Shown: positions 44,431 through 56,208 of the stretch, piece by piece
Layout: every line of letters begins with the position of its first letter
Position numbering within the stretch: the stretch's first letter is position 1
From: Isoetes taiwanensis
Taxonomy: Eukaryota; Streptophyta; Lycopodiopsida; Isoetales; Isoetaceae
Length of the DNA stretch: 64,000 nt
Reading direction: 5' to 3'
Assembly: GCA_021234155.1 (NCBI GenBank)
Contig: JAJEKV010000031.1
Coordinates: 2,101,614 to 2,165,613, forward strand
Notes under the pieces: generated by a model
What the model was told of the DNA's origin: nothing
The model's database searches: none
Seen by the model: only the letters and a program-made list of their open reading frames with translations
Translations under genes and position numbers: made by a program

Positions 44431-46020
44431 GAAACGACTACACAGACTTGTCCGCCTACACAGCATCTACTGTAATATTTGCTGATGCTGAGGCTTGGCT
44501 CACCTTGGATCTGCTTAAGCTCAAGCCGTTTCTGCTTAATGGTTACCAAGCACTTATGCTGAACAGATTCCTCACCTGTTATAACAGATTGCTTTCTGAG
44601 GGTCAATTCCTCCACTTTAGGGACATGTACTACCAAAAAGACAATATTGGGCTACCTCTGGCATATTAGACGTTCAAAATTGAATCACGAAACACCCGGC
44701 TGTTTGATTATTTCACAAAGAAAAAAATGTGAGCCAAATGCTCACATACAATTCCAATCCTTCAATAAAAACAGTTAAGGATTCACCTACCACGATAAAC
44801 TGCCCAAACTGAGTTGTGATGCTCTAAATATATAAATCGTATGTAGAGTTCAAGACTGTTGAAGCCAGCCTTGTCTGATTTTAAACGTCATGAAGCCATA
44901 AGCGATTAGAATACAGGAAAAAGCATGACAGAGATACCGAGTTGCAAAGAAAAACACCATGCAGCTGTCAAAACTAAGTGAATACCAATACTATAACAGT
45001 CGGATAGCATACAACTCCAGCAGGATGATGTAAATGCAACAAAAGAGAACGATGAATATAAGTAGATCTGTTGTAGCATTTCCTTGGCTGACAAACTATA
45101 GTTTACCATAATGGATGGAATGTCACAGATGCCATAGCCACACAACCTACGAAATTCAAAATAGTCCTGCAGGGGGACCTCAAGATGAAAGGGAACGCCG
45201 CATGCGGCGTAACATGCGGCGTCCTGGGCACGGTTCCCAAACACCATCCCATTTTAATAAGAAAGATTAATCTTTTAGCTGCCTTTGGAGATTGGAAGAA
45301 TGGTTAGGTGGAAGACTTGTAATAAGCTGTTGTTGTATTCTTAGCTATTGTTTTGCTTGCTTTAGTTTACAAACGTATTCTAGTAGCCTAAGACAAATAA
45401 ATGGTGAAAGACCTCTTTGTTTTAGACATATGAAGATATATTCTATTACATTTGAGAGCTGGCTTTGGCTTTCTTAGGGAAAAGAATTCAGGATCTCATA
45501 TAAGAATCAATAGTTTAAATCCTAGGAACTAAATCTAAGAAAAGAAAACATGGGGTGTTTTGGACTTTCGAAAAGATGATCCAGACAGGGGATGTCTTTT
45601 GAGCTCAATCTTTGGTGATCTGTTTCTAGAATTATTCTGCAGCTTCTTTGTTTACATCCTCCATTGTATAACTGGTGACTTAATTCCAGCTCATTTCTTA
45701 TTTGAAACATGACATAAGCAGATTCTATTAGTCCAGAGAAAACATGACAGATGCTTTTATCATCTATTCTCCACAATCAATCAATTGATACTCCAATGCA
45801 TCTTCCAACATGGTGACTAAGAGATAATGAAAATTCAGAAGAGTTTATCTCAAAATTGATTGTGTATTGCTTCATAGCAACTACCTAAAATCCTAAAGGC
45901 GGCCAGCTACAGAGTAGGAGGATATTGTACCATTCGAGACTTTTCTAGAACTAGCTTGGAATCTACATACATTATCAAAGCTATACAGGAATCTACTTAC
46001 GTAAAGCCTAAATTATGAAT
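44431..46020. other. LINE tail and AT-rich segment, unit B
   Basis: Counterpart of 34725-36300. The hairpin is at 45192-45224. No gene recognised. Confidence 0.4.
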
Positions 46021-46031
46021 AATCCGGCTCA

Positions 46032-46614
46032 TTGGGCAGAAACTTTACACACATTGGCTTCTCTGGATTGTTTAAGAAGCATGACAAAGAGAAGATTAAG
46101 ATCAAGCACAAGGAAGAGGTTAAACACCATGGTGGTATCTTTCACCATATGGGAAAGAATATAAGGAAGAGATCAAGGTGGAAGAAACATACGATGAGGA
46201 GAATAAGGATAAGAAGAAACATTGTCGTGGGCTTCTAGATTTGTTCAAGAATGAGCATGGCAAGGATCGTGAACATAAGATAGAAACCCCTATTGTTGAG
46301 CCTTATGTTGCCCATCCTCTTGTTGCACCTCAGCTTGAGCCTGTCTATGTGCCTCCTCGAGTTATTGAGCCTGAGTATGTGCCTCCCCCAATTGTTGTTG
46401 AGCCCGAGTATGTGACTCCCAGTCATGTGCACCGTGAGCGTCAACATAAGCACCATGATGATGAAAATCATGATGAGGACTACATAAAGGATCAAAAGCA
46501 CACTGACTTCTCTGGGTTGTTTAAGAAGCATGACCAAGAGGAGGTTACGATCAAGCACAAGGAAGAGGTTAAACACCATGTTGGTATCTTTCACCATGGA
46601 AACATTAGGGCGGA
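46032..46614 (+). pseudogene. His/Lys/Glu-rich repeat protein exon, unit B (frame-shifted)
   Basis: Same segment as 36307-36887. An indel at about 46191 ('acatacgatgag' against 'acataccgag' in unit A) shifts the frame. The rest of the protein continues in another frame from 46178. Confidence 0.5.
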
Positions 46615-47182
46615 TTTGGGGTCTCAAAATGGCCTCCTATCAGTCATTCCACGTCATATTTCCGCTCCTTTTTTCCCATGCCACCTAGGATACCAAACTC
46701 TCATCATTACAGATTTATTTGGAATATTCTCCTGGAATAAGGGGGATCGCACATTCATGGCACCGTATGTATTTAATTCTGTTGGTTGTCACACGTGGCG
46801 CTTCTAAAAAGCCACTTGCATTATAGCATACCGACAACTCATGATGGTGTCTCTTGGTTTGTCAGATACCAAGCGTGCGCGTCACCGATTCTTGTCTTGC
46901 GCTATTTTCATTTAGAGGCCATGGCCATACAAGCTTCCCTCCTTCTACATTTCAAAATTTGAATGTGTAGGTTGAAGCTTTGTATCAGACTTTCATTTCG
47001 AGGCACTGCGGCTGCGCCTTAACCGGGATCTTTACTTCATCCCAATACAGGCTTCCCGCCCCCTACAATTCGAAATTTGAATTTGCTTAATGTATAAAAG
47101 CATGGATTGTAGGAGAATGGACTTTCTGATTTCCATATGCACGTTGTAAATTTCTTAAACGAGGTTAGTACGGACGTTCGGC

Positions 47183-47243
47183 TCACACGAAGCGAATTGT
47201 GCTAGGGCATACAAATTGTACACCTTCAATTCACGTCGTGCAA
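47183..47243. repeat. 61-bp inverted-repeat unit, unit B
   Basis: TCACACGAAGCGAA at the left end and TTCACGTCGTGCAA at the right end. It lies 11 bp before the ATG at 47254. Confidence 0.65.
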
Positions 47244-47253
47244 TCCACGCAGT

Positions 47254-48790
47254 ATGGAAGCTCCAAATGATGTGTGGATAAGGATCCAACTGACTCACGA
47301 ATATGCTCCAGTCTTCAATCGCAAAAAAGGAGGTCTAAAAAATAAGAACTTAGACCTCGACGTGTTGCGTCTTGCAGGCTCAAAAAGTGTCGACATCTAG
47401 GCGGATGGCAGTTTATATCCATTGGATCCGTTGAGTGGCAAGAAACCGTCATTTCAGGATGTTTCAAGTTTAGTCCGATTTTGTGGTGACGGTAACTCTG
47501 GCCTCCTGGGATATTGTGAGAGATTGAGAGAGGATAAAGGAATGACGGCTTGGGGAGGGAAACTTCTTTGAGATACGAAGTGGACAAGTCCAAATTGGCG
47601 ATAGGGCAGCTGCAAGAAAAGATCCAAGAGCTCGAAAGAGCAAACTTTGGGCTTCAATGTAGGTTAAAGAATTTGAAGAAAACACCCCTTGGCTTGCGAG
47701 AAAGGAAGAAGCACTTTCGACCGATAGAGGAACTGAAGTTTGGATCAGGTGCATTCAGACGCAGGGTCACGGCCACAAGGTTCGTTTACAACACTAGCAA
47801 AGGCCAATCAAGATCTGGGAAAACTAGAAGCAATCTTGATTACGTAGTGAAGAACTTAGCGACAAACAGGGAGATAGCGGACATGCTTTGTCAGCCCTAC
47901 AACTCTTCTCTCAAGAAGATGGCATTGGAAATGGTACTAGGAGAGATCTACAAGAAGCTAGAAGCGACAGATGTACAGACTGTTTGTGACGATGTAGGCA
48001 TTAGTAGGCTTGGTTACCGTTCTCTATTCAAGCCATTCCACGAAGCGTTGAAACGAATGGGCACAAATAAAGTATTCGCTCCACGTCCACAAATTGTCGA
48101 GAATATAAGGGTTACTAGAACAAAGATGGTGTATGCCATATTAGGAGAGATGCACCATGTTGAATGTGCTGGTCCCTTACAGACCATAAAAAGATAAGAA
48201 TGGCAAGGATTGTTATGATATAGTTGGAATGAATGAACACAATAATCTTTGGGTTGACCTGGTTACTCTCTTACAATTCCTTGTCAAATATTATGACTTA
48301 ACAGTTGCAGAAACTAATGGTGAGATTGAAGTTTGCATAAAATTGGATGAAATGGAACCCACCTCAAGTTTGAGAAGTATGAGAGGGTATCCGTTGTCAT
48401 CATGAATAGAGCAATTGAGAATGCAATTGCACATGCTAAATCAAAGAGCAACAAGAATAATAAAAAAGATGTAGAGGTGACGGACGAGGAGAAGAAGCGT
48501 GCCGAAAAATGGTTCTCATGTCAATCTGAAGATGACACCTGGTGGTTAGGTCTCTTTAAAGTTCAGAAAGAAACCTACGAGGTATTGAAATGGGTGTTCA
48601 ATCAAACTGACATCCCGAGTCTAATATCTAGATTCGAGGGAGGGGAAAAATTGCAAGTAGATCACTATGGATCTTACAAAGTAATTTTTCACTTGGCGTC
48701 TGATTTAAAAACTGAGAAAGCAATGTACAACATAAGTGGAGGAGGACAAGGAACATGCAAAAGTTGTCTATACTACAATCATGCAAGGAA
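47254..48790 (+). pseudogene. Transposase-like gene, unit B copy
   Basis: MEAPNDVWIRIQLTHEYAPV at the start, in-frame TAG at 47398-47400, open segment 47550-48197, frame loss near 48180 and 48360, and recovery at 48402-48896. The coiled coil, LGEMHHVECAG and the HLASDLKTEK block are all recognisable. Confidence 0.65.
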
Positions 48791-49084
48791 GTCAAGTACT
48801 GGGAAGACTGTTTCAACCTTGTTCAACCGCCTGATTTGCCTCTCCTGGCTACGAAGCATGAGAAGGTTGAATTCATTCTCTTCTTCTTTCTGCTGAATTG
48901 TAACGGCATTTTCCTTTAGAAGATCATCTTGCTCCTTCAACCTCTTCATTAGAACACCCAACATTATGTCAGAAGGGAGTTCTATCCTCTGGCGTTTTCC
49001 CTTATCAGCGGTTGAGGATGTGGAAGTAGAGGATAAGGACTCGCATGAAAACAGACAAAAGCTCTCGATAACTAGGCTTTTCAT
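48779..49084 (-). pseudogene. Coiled-coil accessory gene remnant, unit B
   Basis: Same as 39052-39357: MLGVLMKRLKEQDDLLKENA and QERQIRRLN. Confidence 0.55.
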
Positions 49085-50244
49085 TCCATTAGGGCGGATT
49101 TGGGGTCTCAAAACGGCCTCCTATCAGTCATTCCACGTCATATTTCCGCTCCTTTTTTCCCATGCCACCTAGGATACCAAACTCTCATCATTACAGATTT
49201 ACTTGAAATATTCTCCCGGAATAAGGGGGATCGCATATTCATGGTGCCATATGTATTTAATTCTGTTGGTTGTCAGACAGACTGATGCAACACGTGTCGC
49301 TTCTAAAAAGCCACTTGCATTATAGCATACCGGCAACTCATGACGGTGTCTCTTGGTTTGTCAGATACCAAGCATGCACTCAGATTTTATTGAAGAGCAA
49401 TGCAAGCGAAACAGAGCAATGCAAGTGAAATAGGGGATCTGGCAATAGGTCGTTGTTGCAAACCTGCAAAGAAAGGGTTACAAAATTGCTTCTTTCTGTC
49501 GGACAAAGCACAAACATGCTATAAATGCTCTGCCCGCTAATACAAACAAATAAACAGGATTAGAATGAAAAATGCTCTGCTGGCCGTTGCAAATAAAAAA
49601 AAACAGGATCAGGATGAAAGGTCTGCGAACAGAGGAATGGAAGAATAAGCTTTTGATCCGTAATGCTGGAAGAATAGAATCTTTTGGCCTTGTTAGAAGA
49701 GAGAAAATGGAACAACGCGGAAATGCACGTCTCTACTCCAGCACTCTTGAAGACAAAGCGGAGTTGAAGACAAAGCGGAATCACAAATGCTCGAGGCCAT
49801 ATAAGAAACAGGGGAAATCATTATTGAAGAGTGTTTCAAGGCCCTATTTAACACTGTGGGGCAATACATCTCTGCCTCCTTCAGACCAGACAGACCACCA
49901 ATCATTTTCATCCAATTAGACCTCCTTAAGCCGATCCCAGAAGAGCTGAGCTACAGGGACATCTTCGGAACTGAAAGAAAACTACCCTTAAACTGGAGCG
50001 GCCTACCTCCCCCGTGCGGAACATGCAAAAAAATGTTTCACGGTGGTGTCAGATACACCCCGTTACATTACAGGTACAGGAACAATATAAGGATGAACAG
50101 GGGCATGGACGGTATAGATTGCCGAAAAGGGATGACAGGGAAAAGGAATGGTTCAAGTCAACAGGAAATAGACAGCAGAATCAGAATGGTGGTGTGTGAG
50201 GAAAATCCAAAGAAAAAGAATGGACAAGGAAAGACTCAGGCAGG

Positions 50245-50354
50245 CTAATTGGGATTTGTCTCAGAGAATCTTACAAGCCTTCCAAGGCAAAAAGAAGGAA
50301 AAGAATTATAGGGGTGGACCAACAACAGGATACTGAAGAAAGGAGATCAAGTTT
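50245..50354 (+). repeat. 110-bp target-site duplication, left copy
   Basis: Identical to 52286-52395 except for one base (G at 50258, A at 52299). Units A and B have this sequence once, with A. Confidence 0.93.
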
Positions 50355-52285
50355 TTTTTTTTTAATTGAAGGCTATTTATATTAAAGTATATTATAAAGG
50401 TTACAAAACACTTTTTTCAAGGGAAGTTTAACCCTAAAGCTTATAAGTTTTTAAAGAGATAAGCACAAGATAAAAAGTCTGAGCAACAGAAAAACTGAGA
50501 GATGGTAGCTGGAGTCGAAATAGATCTTAGTGTACTGCCTTGAGATTCTGGTTGGTGTGCTTTCTTGCTTTCCCCTTGAAGATTGTATGAAATAAGCAAT
50601 ATAAGCACATACATGAATCTGCCATCGCCATATTATATCTTCCTTTGGCATCCTTAGCTGTGCAGATTAACTCCCTTCTGATGTTGAAATTTTGGTCACA
50701 AAGAAGAACCACATTGGCGTAAGGTTTACGTGTGTGCGAAGTTCTTGCCACTCGAAGAAATTAATCCACTCCTGGTTTATATCGTCCTTGGTCTTCCTCC
50801 ATTGAAGCCTCCTGGTCAGCAGAAACAGGGTATCTGTACAGAAAAACATATCATCCATTAATTTCCATAATCCACTTAATATCATATTCTACCTGCTTTT
50901 ATGATCCCTTCTTGGTGAGATAATTTCACAGTCAAAGATGAATGTATTTCTTCCTTTCCAAATCCTCCATAGGAGGATATAAATCCTCCAATCGGTCGGA
51001 TTGGTAGGCATAAAGAATTCCTTGTGGCTGAGATCAACCAAATTACGCCCAAGCAAATTATAGGCTAATTCAAGGACCCATTCTGACCAAAGGCATGATC
51101 TGAACAGGTGATCCTCATCCTCTTTAGCAGCAAGACATCTGTCACACAAATCCGAGTTAGACATGGATAAACGAAATCTTTTGCAATTGGTCGCCAGGCC
51201 TTTGTGCCATAATTGCCACATAAAGGCTTTTATCTTTGGGTTTATCGGGCTATTCCACATAAAGATCAAATTATTCTTGGTCAGATCCCAGAGACATCCC
51301 ATTTGATGTGTAAGGTGATTTCCTGTTGGTTCATCAAGAACTTATAAGCATCTTTTACAGTGTAGCCTGTTTTACCTCTATAGTTCCAAGAGTCAGAAGA
51401 GTGGGACCAAGTACCCTACAAGACAATATTAGTGATAGCTACATAAATCAATCTCGTTTGGTCGTCCTCTTGGGCAAGCTTAGAGTTATGGAACAGGATG
51501 ATGCCATCATCATCAAAGAGATGGTTAATCAAAGTTATCCCCTTAGTCTTCCATAATTTTGCCTGATCGGGAAAGTGGCAGGCCAGGCATAAATTGGGAT
51601 TGTCAAGGATTAATGCAGGGTTCCAGAAAATGGATTGGTTCATTGAGAATCCCTTCTCCCATGTATACATCTTCCTAACTTCCAACCAGGCATAAATCCA
51701 CTTCTTAATCGGACCGTGAATAGCGGCGGGGGAAGGTAAAGGGGAAATAGATGGAATGAGGCAGCTCCATTTTGAGAGATCTCCATCCATAAGGATGGCA
51801 TTTGCTTATATAATGCCCTGATCGAACTGAAATCGGGTGCTTAATTTTGTCATAACAAAGCTTTATAGAAATACTTGGCAGCTAAAGCCGGACCACTTTT
51901 CGAATATCTATAGTACCCAGACCACCATTCTTCTTGGATTTGCAGCATTCCTCCATTGAGACAGGATGCCAGCATCTTTTGTTTTGACCCGACGCTATAA
52001 ACCTGCCAATAATGCTTTGAAGTTTGTTAGTAACCTTTTTGGGGGCAAGAATGACCGAGGATTGATAAACCTGAGAGGAGGAAATAACAAAGTTGGCCAG
52101 TATAGCTCTGCCATTTTTAGAGAGGTATTTAGAGTTTAAGGAATCTACCTTTTTATAGAATTTTTCAATAATATCAAGCCATAGATCAGAGGCATTACTT
52201 CTGATAGCAAAAGGGATTCCTAAAATCTTTGATTTAGTACAAGGGGGGAAATACTTACATCCAAAGAGGTCTGCAGCTTGAGTAC
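50355..52285 (-). mobile_element. 5'-truncated antisense LINE insertion
   Basis: The minus-strand element ends in an A-tail, seen as T's from 50352 (the first three belong to the duplicated target). It starts in the region downstream of the RT palm. Peptides include ILGIPFAIRSNASDLWLDII and GRAILANFVISSSQVYQSS near 52240-52060. It then encodes a zf-RVT type segment (51302-50889): IKAFMWQLWHKGLATNCKR, then DLCDRCLAAKEDEDHLFRSC. An internal stop and frame changes show it is dead. It is a different lineage from the LINE it interrupts. Confidence 0.88.
50889..51302 (-). pseudogene. zf-RVT C-terminal segment of the inserted LINE
   Basis: A 137-codon ORF with the conserved FMWQLWHKGL start and a C-X2-C...H-X4-C cluster (CDRCLAAKEDEDHLFRSC). 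This is the C-terminal zinc-binding region typical of plant LINE reverse transcriptases. Confidence 0.75.
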
Positions 52286-52395
52286 CTAATTGGGATTTAT
52301 CTCAGAGAATCTTACAAGCCTTCCAAGGCAAAAAGAAGGAAAAGAATTATAGGGGTGGACCAACAACAGGATACTGAAGAAAGGAGATCAAGTTT
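52286..52395 (+). repeat. 110-bp target-site duplication, right copy
   Basis: Right-hand partner of 50245-50354. The unit C sequence resumes normally after it. Confidence 0.93.
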
Positions 52396-52990
52396 ACAGG
52401 GACTGAAGTGGTAGCCAAATTCAACGGGGATAGTCCCCCTAGCAGGATATATTTGCAGGTACCGCCTCCGCCACTACTACCACAACATCAGAAGAGGATG
52501 GAGGCAGAAAAGCTCTCTCTAAACGAGGAAGATCAGACCCAAGTAGAAAAAGAAAGAGTCTGTGAATACGAGGATATGACAGGGGATATGGAGGACTGGG
52601 AAGACTATGACACAGGGAACTCGTACAATATATTACGGGATAATCGGGAGGATATGGATGAGAGATGTCTAGAAGTGGATACAATTACTCAAAATATGGA
52701 GAGAACACAGCCTACTTTTGATCTGAGAGTTCCAGAGGACAAGAATGAAGTCGGGATTGAAGAAGTCGGAGCCAGTCCAGAGTCCGGGGTCAGAAATCAT
52801 CCAATCAGCCACCACCACTAACATAAGCCTCCAACCTGAACTCTGCTTTGACTCTGAAACTAACAAAGAAAAGGATTTGGCTTCTCTGCAGCAGAGTGTG
52901 TTAGCTATTGATGGTAATGCAGGGCCTAAAGGGGAGGCTCATGGTCGAATAAGAGGAATGGCAAGGATAGGACATATCTTGTACTCTAGA

Positions 52991-55900
52991 TAGATTCTAT
53001 ACCTTTAATCCTAATATTACCTATCCGATAATCAGATAACTACTAGTGATGAATCGAACATCCTTTCGGATCACATGCCTCGGATCCTGCAAAACTAGAG
53101 ACTCCTCTAATAAGTCTAGAGCTAAGAACTCTCCTTTCGTGATTAACCGCTTTCGCTCCTCAATAATAGTAATTTCTGCAAGGACTTTACGGGCACTATA
53201 TCTCTCTGCCTCCCATAGGGAAACATCAATCTATGAAGCAATTTAGTTCCAAAATCAAAGAATGTAAACAATGGATAAAAAATTGGGGAAAAGAGAGGCA
53301 TAAAAGATTGACCCAGGAAAAAAAATCCCTTCTCTTGGACATGAAGGTGGTCAGGCAGAATTTAAATGATAACCCCAATTGTGCTGACCTACATAAACAA
53401 GAAATCACCCTTGAGAACCAGATCAAAGCTATAGAAGAGAGGGAGGCTAGAGGTATGGCCCTTAAAGCTAAAATTAAACAATATAATAAGATGGACCATG
53501 GGAGCTCGGCTTATTTTTTCAGAGTTGTTAAACAAAGGCTCATAAATAATTCTATTTCGGTCCTGAGTACTGAGGATGGGGAAGTCATAGAATCTGAAGA
53601 GGACATTAAGATGGAGATCCTAAAGCAGTATTCTGAAATGTTCAAAGAGGAACAGAGCACAGAGGAAATTACTGTCAAGAGAAATACCTTCTTTGAAAGT
53701 ATTCCTGCAACGAAGCTAATGGAGGAAGACTGTGTAGACCCTCCGGATAAACAAGAAATCTTGTTTGTCCTCAAGAAGATGGAGGCGGGGAAAACTCCGG
53801 GTTCGGACGGTCTCCCCCCGGAATTCTACATAACCTTTTGGGAGATTATGAAAGACGATATGGAGAAGTTCATAAGAGGGGCTTGGGAAGCCTCCTCCTC
53901 AGACACCCTCGGCCAATTCTAGCATGATAGCGCTCATTCCTAAAGTTAAGCAAAAGCTTGGGGATTGGAGGCCCATTTCGTTAATCAATACTACTTATAA
54001 GATTATTGCCAAGATCTTAGCTATGAGAATTAGTATGCACCTTCAAGAGAATATAAACCACTGCCAGTCGGCCTTTCTCCCTGCTGGTAGATATATTTTA
54101 GATAATTACATAGCAGCGAATGAGGCACTCCACTGTAATAGGTTATCTAAGCAGGGCTGTTTGCTTCTCAAACTGGACTTTAGACGGGCTTATGATACAA
54201 TTAGATGGAATTTTTTGAAACAATCTTTAGACCAATTAGGTATCCAACAGAAGCTTATTGACAAGATTATGGCTCTCAACTCCTTAGCCTCCTCTTCGGT
54301 TCTGGTGAATGGTTCTCCAACTGCTTTCTTCCCTATCAGAAAAGGTGTCAGGCAAGGGTGCCCCCTGGCCCCTTACCTTTTTCTGTGTGTAGCTGAAATG
54401 TTAACCAGGGTTGTTCTGATCCTCCAGAGTCAAAAATTAATTCAAGGCCTTGATATGCCTGGAACAGATAAGAAGCTCACTATCCTACAGTATGCAGATG
54501 ATACTTTTGTGGTGATCAAAGGTAACCAAGAATGCATAAATAATTTTCTGGATTGTATTGAGTTCTTTGGCTCCATCTCAGGAGTTAAACTCAATCTAAA
54601 TAAATGTAGTATTCTTTGGGATTCACCTAAAGATAATCTGGATACTAGAGGTATCAAGATAGTTCCGGCTAATCATCCCATTATTTTATTGGGCCTCCCT
54701 CTGGCTATCAATCTAACTAATAAGGAGGTGTGGACCCCAATTGTCACATGGATTCGTAACAAACTTCATACTATAGCTGGTAGTCTCTCTCTTGCTGGCA
54801 GAAGTATTGTTGCAAATTCGGTCCTAGCCAGCACGCACATATATTTTTCCTCGGCTCTTATTGCCAACAAGAGCACTTATTTAAGTATAGAGAGATGTCT
54901 AAGAGATTTTCTTTGGAGTGACATGCACTTTGTTAACTGGCAGGAAATCATTCACTCTAAGAAAGAGGGAGGCTTAAGATTCAAGTCTCTTTTTAAGCAG
55001 AGTCAAGCTCTGGGAGCAAAATATATCTGGAAGGCAATCAATGGAGGGCAATCCCCGGCAATGGAGTTCATCAGATACTGGGTGGGGATTAGCAAACCCA
55101 TGAGCATGAAAAAGCATGAGCACCATCTTCCGGATTCAGCTTTCTACCCGTTCAAATGTGCCCCAAATACTTCTTCAATGATGAGAAATCTTTTTATGGC
55201 TTGGAATGGGGTAGCAGACGCTTTTCAACATCAAGAGATGAAGTTTGACTGGCCTCATACTCAATATTTTGGTCTCCACTATTCACTACGGAGGAGGGGG
55301 AATGTTGGGTGAAAACACCCTCGATTTGAAAAAGTGGAAACAAGCGGGCATCACCCAACTCCAACATTTATGGAAAGGGGAGGATTGGATATCCTGGGAG
55401 CAACTTGCCCCATTGTTAAAGGAAAAGGGATTGATAAGAAAATTTACAGGGCAGTTATGGAAGTGATGGGAGATCGAAAGGAATGCAAAGAATCAAGCAA
55501 TCCGGATTGGCAAATCAAGAAATCAGATAGATACAGAGTGGCTCTAGGGTACAAACATATAGCCACAAACAAATCCAATACACACCCAATCAAATGGAAT
55601 ATAGATACCAAGTATTTCTTGGACATTCTTAGGAAAACTTGGAGGTCTTATGCTCAACCTAAGATGCAAATGTTCATTTGGAGAGTTTTACATCATGCGA
55701 TATCTGCAAATAAGATTATGGCTGATAGATGTAGGGACCCTACCCCTAACTGTAAGCTCTGTGGCACTCAGGCGGAGTCTGTCAGTCATATATTTGCTTG
55801 TCGCAAGATAAGGGAATTCTGGAGATGGCTTGAGCAATATCTTAGGGATAAAGGAGTCAGAATTGGAAACTGGGCGAATCCCATGGACATTCTAAAAGAT

Positions 55901-56208
55901 CCAACAGGGTTCTTAATACTATCAAACAGACTGCTTATTGGGTTCTCTGGAAGCATAGGAACAGGGTTAGCTACTCTAATAAGGCTGTGGATGTTACCTG
56001 GATAAAGGTTTCCTTTCAAATCGAATTAACTAAGATTGCAATGCCACACAAAAATAAAGCCCAGGATAAAGCGGATAAGGATTGGGAAAAATATGGCAAA
56101 TATGTTGGATTTCATAATTTGTTTGTTTGTGATGATATGCTGCTGGCGAATGATCACTTTCTTGCTTTTAGAAATGCTGATAGCTCTGACGTCTCGGATG
56201 AACTGTAA
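52991..56208 (+). pseudogene. LINE ORF2 (RT), unit C copy
   Basis: Open segments are 53233-53922 and 53924-55312, separated by one frame change near 53905. RT motifs KLDFRRAYD, RQGCPLAPYLF and YADDT are intact. The zf-RVT cluster CKLCGTQAESVSHIFAC is intact in 55334-56005. Endonuclease remnant as in units A and B, with extra indels at 53020-53190. This is the most complete RT together with unit A. Confidence 0.85.

Larger units (their letters stand above)
39647..49373 (+). repeat. Tandem array unit B (9727 bp)
   Basis: Direct repeat of unit A without the large insertion. Its junction with A reads 'ataccaagcatgcactcag', joining sequence like 61105-61120 to sequence like 19775-19790 across a shared 'catgcact'. 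Several clusters of indels relative to A and C (about 42965-43055, 43660-43755, 43985-44160) break frames that are open elsewhere. Confidence 0.9.
46609..49373 (+). mobile_element. Transposase-like element, unit B copy
   Basis: Begins 'cattagggcggatttggg'. It has the same organisation as in unit A, with a second element start at about 49087. Confidence 0.6.
49614..52990 (+). pseudogene. LINE ORF1-like gene, unit C copy, split by a LINE insertion
   Basis: Coding pieces are 49614-50354 and 52396-52990. The zinc knuckle is CGTCKKMFHGGVRY: the final cysteine (codon 50054-50056) has become tyrosine. The insertion at 50355-52285 with its 110-bp duplication interrupts the gene before the Pro/acidic segment. 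Confidence 0.7.

Noticed and set aside
44906-45247. 113-codon minus-strand ORF (also in units A and C)
   Set aside because: Present in all units only because of the recent duplication. It spans the GC-rich hairpin, differs in length between copies and has no recognisable motif.
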